DNA from: Clostridium sp.
GTDB lineage: Bacteria > Bacillota > Clostridia > Lachnospirales > Lachnospiraceae
Assembly: GCA_031275405.1 (NCBI GenBank)
Contig: JAISOV010000052.1
Span: 1 to 64,000 of the forward strand
Length of the DNA: 64,000 nucleotides
Direction: 5' to 3'
In this document: positions 63,649 to 64,000 of the stretch, piece after piece
Layout: every line of letters starts with the position of its first letter
How positions within the stretch are numbered: the stretch's first letter is position 1
Program-made: the position numbers and the translations under genes
The notes under the pieces: model-generated
Seen by the model: only the letters and a program-made list of their open reading frames with translations
What the model was told of the DNA's origin: nothing
Database searches by the model: none

Positions 63649-64000
63649 TCAACTCAGGCCCAGAAACGCCACCAGGCCCATAATGGCGGTAAGGATGGAG
63701 AAAGCCGCCACGATCCGCGTTTCGGAAAAACCGCACAGCTCAAAATGATGATGGAGCGGCGCCATCCGCAGGATCCGTTTCCCTCCGCTCAGCTTGAAAT
63801 AGGAAACCTGTAAGATGACCGAAAGCACCTCCAGAAGGTAGACGAGCCCCACGATGGCGATGAACAGGGGCAGCTGCAGCAGATAGGCGCTTGCCGCCAC
63901 GAAACCGCCCAGAGCCAGTGAGCCGGTATCGCCCATGAAGACGGAGGCCGGATACACATTGAACAGCAAAAAGCCCATCAGCGCCCCGGCTACCGCGCAG
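63649..64000 (-). CDS. mraY: Phospho-MurNAc-pentapeptide transferase MraY (partial)
   Basis: Only the C-terminal third (about 117 residues) is inside the window; the frame is open through the right edge. Diagnostic motifs are [20 protein letters not shown] and [16 protein letters not shown]. MraY is a membrane enzyme that makes lipid I from UDP-MurNAc-pentapeptide and undecaprenyl phosphate. It precedes murD in the same direction. Confidence 0.96.
   Translation of the reverse strand, partial: CAVAGALMGFLLFNVYPASVFMGDTGSLALGGFVAASAYLLQLPLFIAIVGLVYLLEVLSVILQVSYFKLSGGKRILRMAPLHHHFELCGFSETRIVAAFSILTAIMGLVAFLGLS

Overview
This window comes from the chromosome of a motile, endospore-forming Gram-positive bacterium, most probably a Lachnospiraceae-type clostridium. 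The evidence is a clostridial fla/che order with FliY, CheC/CheD, FlbD and FliA-type sigma, together with codY, spoIIGA-sigE, sigG, nrdR and a ylmC-like gene, strong AGGAGG ribosome binding sites, and a DUF5688 protein typical of that family. The species cannot be named from the sequence. There is no rRNA, CRISPR array, prophage or transposase. The one tRNA is tRNA-Arg(CCG).

Layout. 1-9.0 kb: mixed housekeeping and accessory genes. These are a palindrome-rich repeat zone, gdhA with a leader that looks regulated, a helical protein of unknown function, an SH3b protein, tRNA-Arg inside an inverted repeat, a DUF5688 protein, a 680-bp stretch with no gene I recognise, efp, a small HTH regulator, and a SpoIID-like/peptidoglycan-binding protein with long low-complexity repeats. 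9.0-45.8 kb: one co-directional minus-strand flagellar/chemotaxis operon of about 37 kb. It starts at a sigma-A type promoter before flgB. It runs through basal body, export ATPase, hook, stator, C-ring/CheY, export gate, FlhF/FlhG, PilZ, CheB-A-W-C-D and the motility sigma factor to fapA, then ends in small genes of unknown function and an MltG-like fragment. 45.9-49.1 kb: codY and topA, each with its own promoter, upstream of flgB on the same strand. 49.4-52.3 kb: trkA-trkH (plus strand). 52.4-57.0 kb: nrdR, ylmC-like, sigG (plus), a VanZ-like gene, a small gene of unknown function, sigE and spoIIGA. 57.2-64.0 kb: ftsZ, ftsQ/divIB, murA, ftsW, murD and a partial mraY.

How the genes fit together. 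CodY is encoded just upstream of the flagellar operon. A 13/15 match to the CodY consensus lies upstream of the gdhA promoter. The spoIIGA-sigE pair is preceded by a sigma-A promoter with an unusually long 21-bp spacer and Spo0A-box matches, the architecture known for spoIIG in Bacillus. sigG carries its own sequence matching the sigma-G consensus and lies inverted relative to its usual clostridial neighbours.

The least explained features are a family of intergenic palindromes with trinucleotide loops (often GCGAAGC), a 33-bp block present at both ends of the window and flanked by such palindromes, and a 61-bp tandem duplication of a gene end that now supplies the start of the next gene. Functions were assigned from recognisable family motifs. 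No database search was possible.
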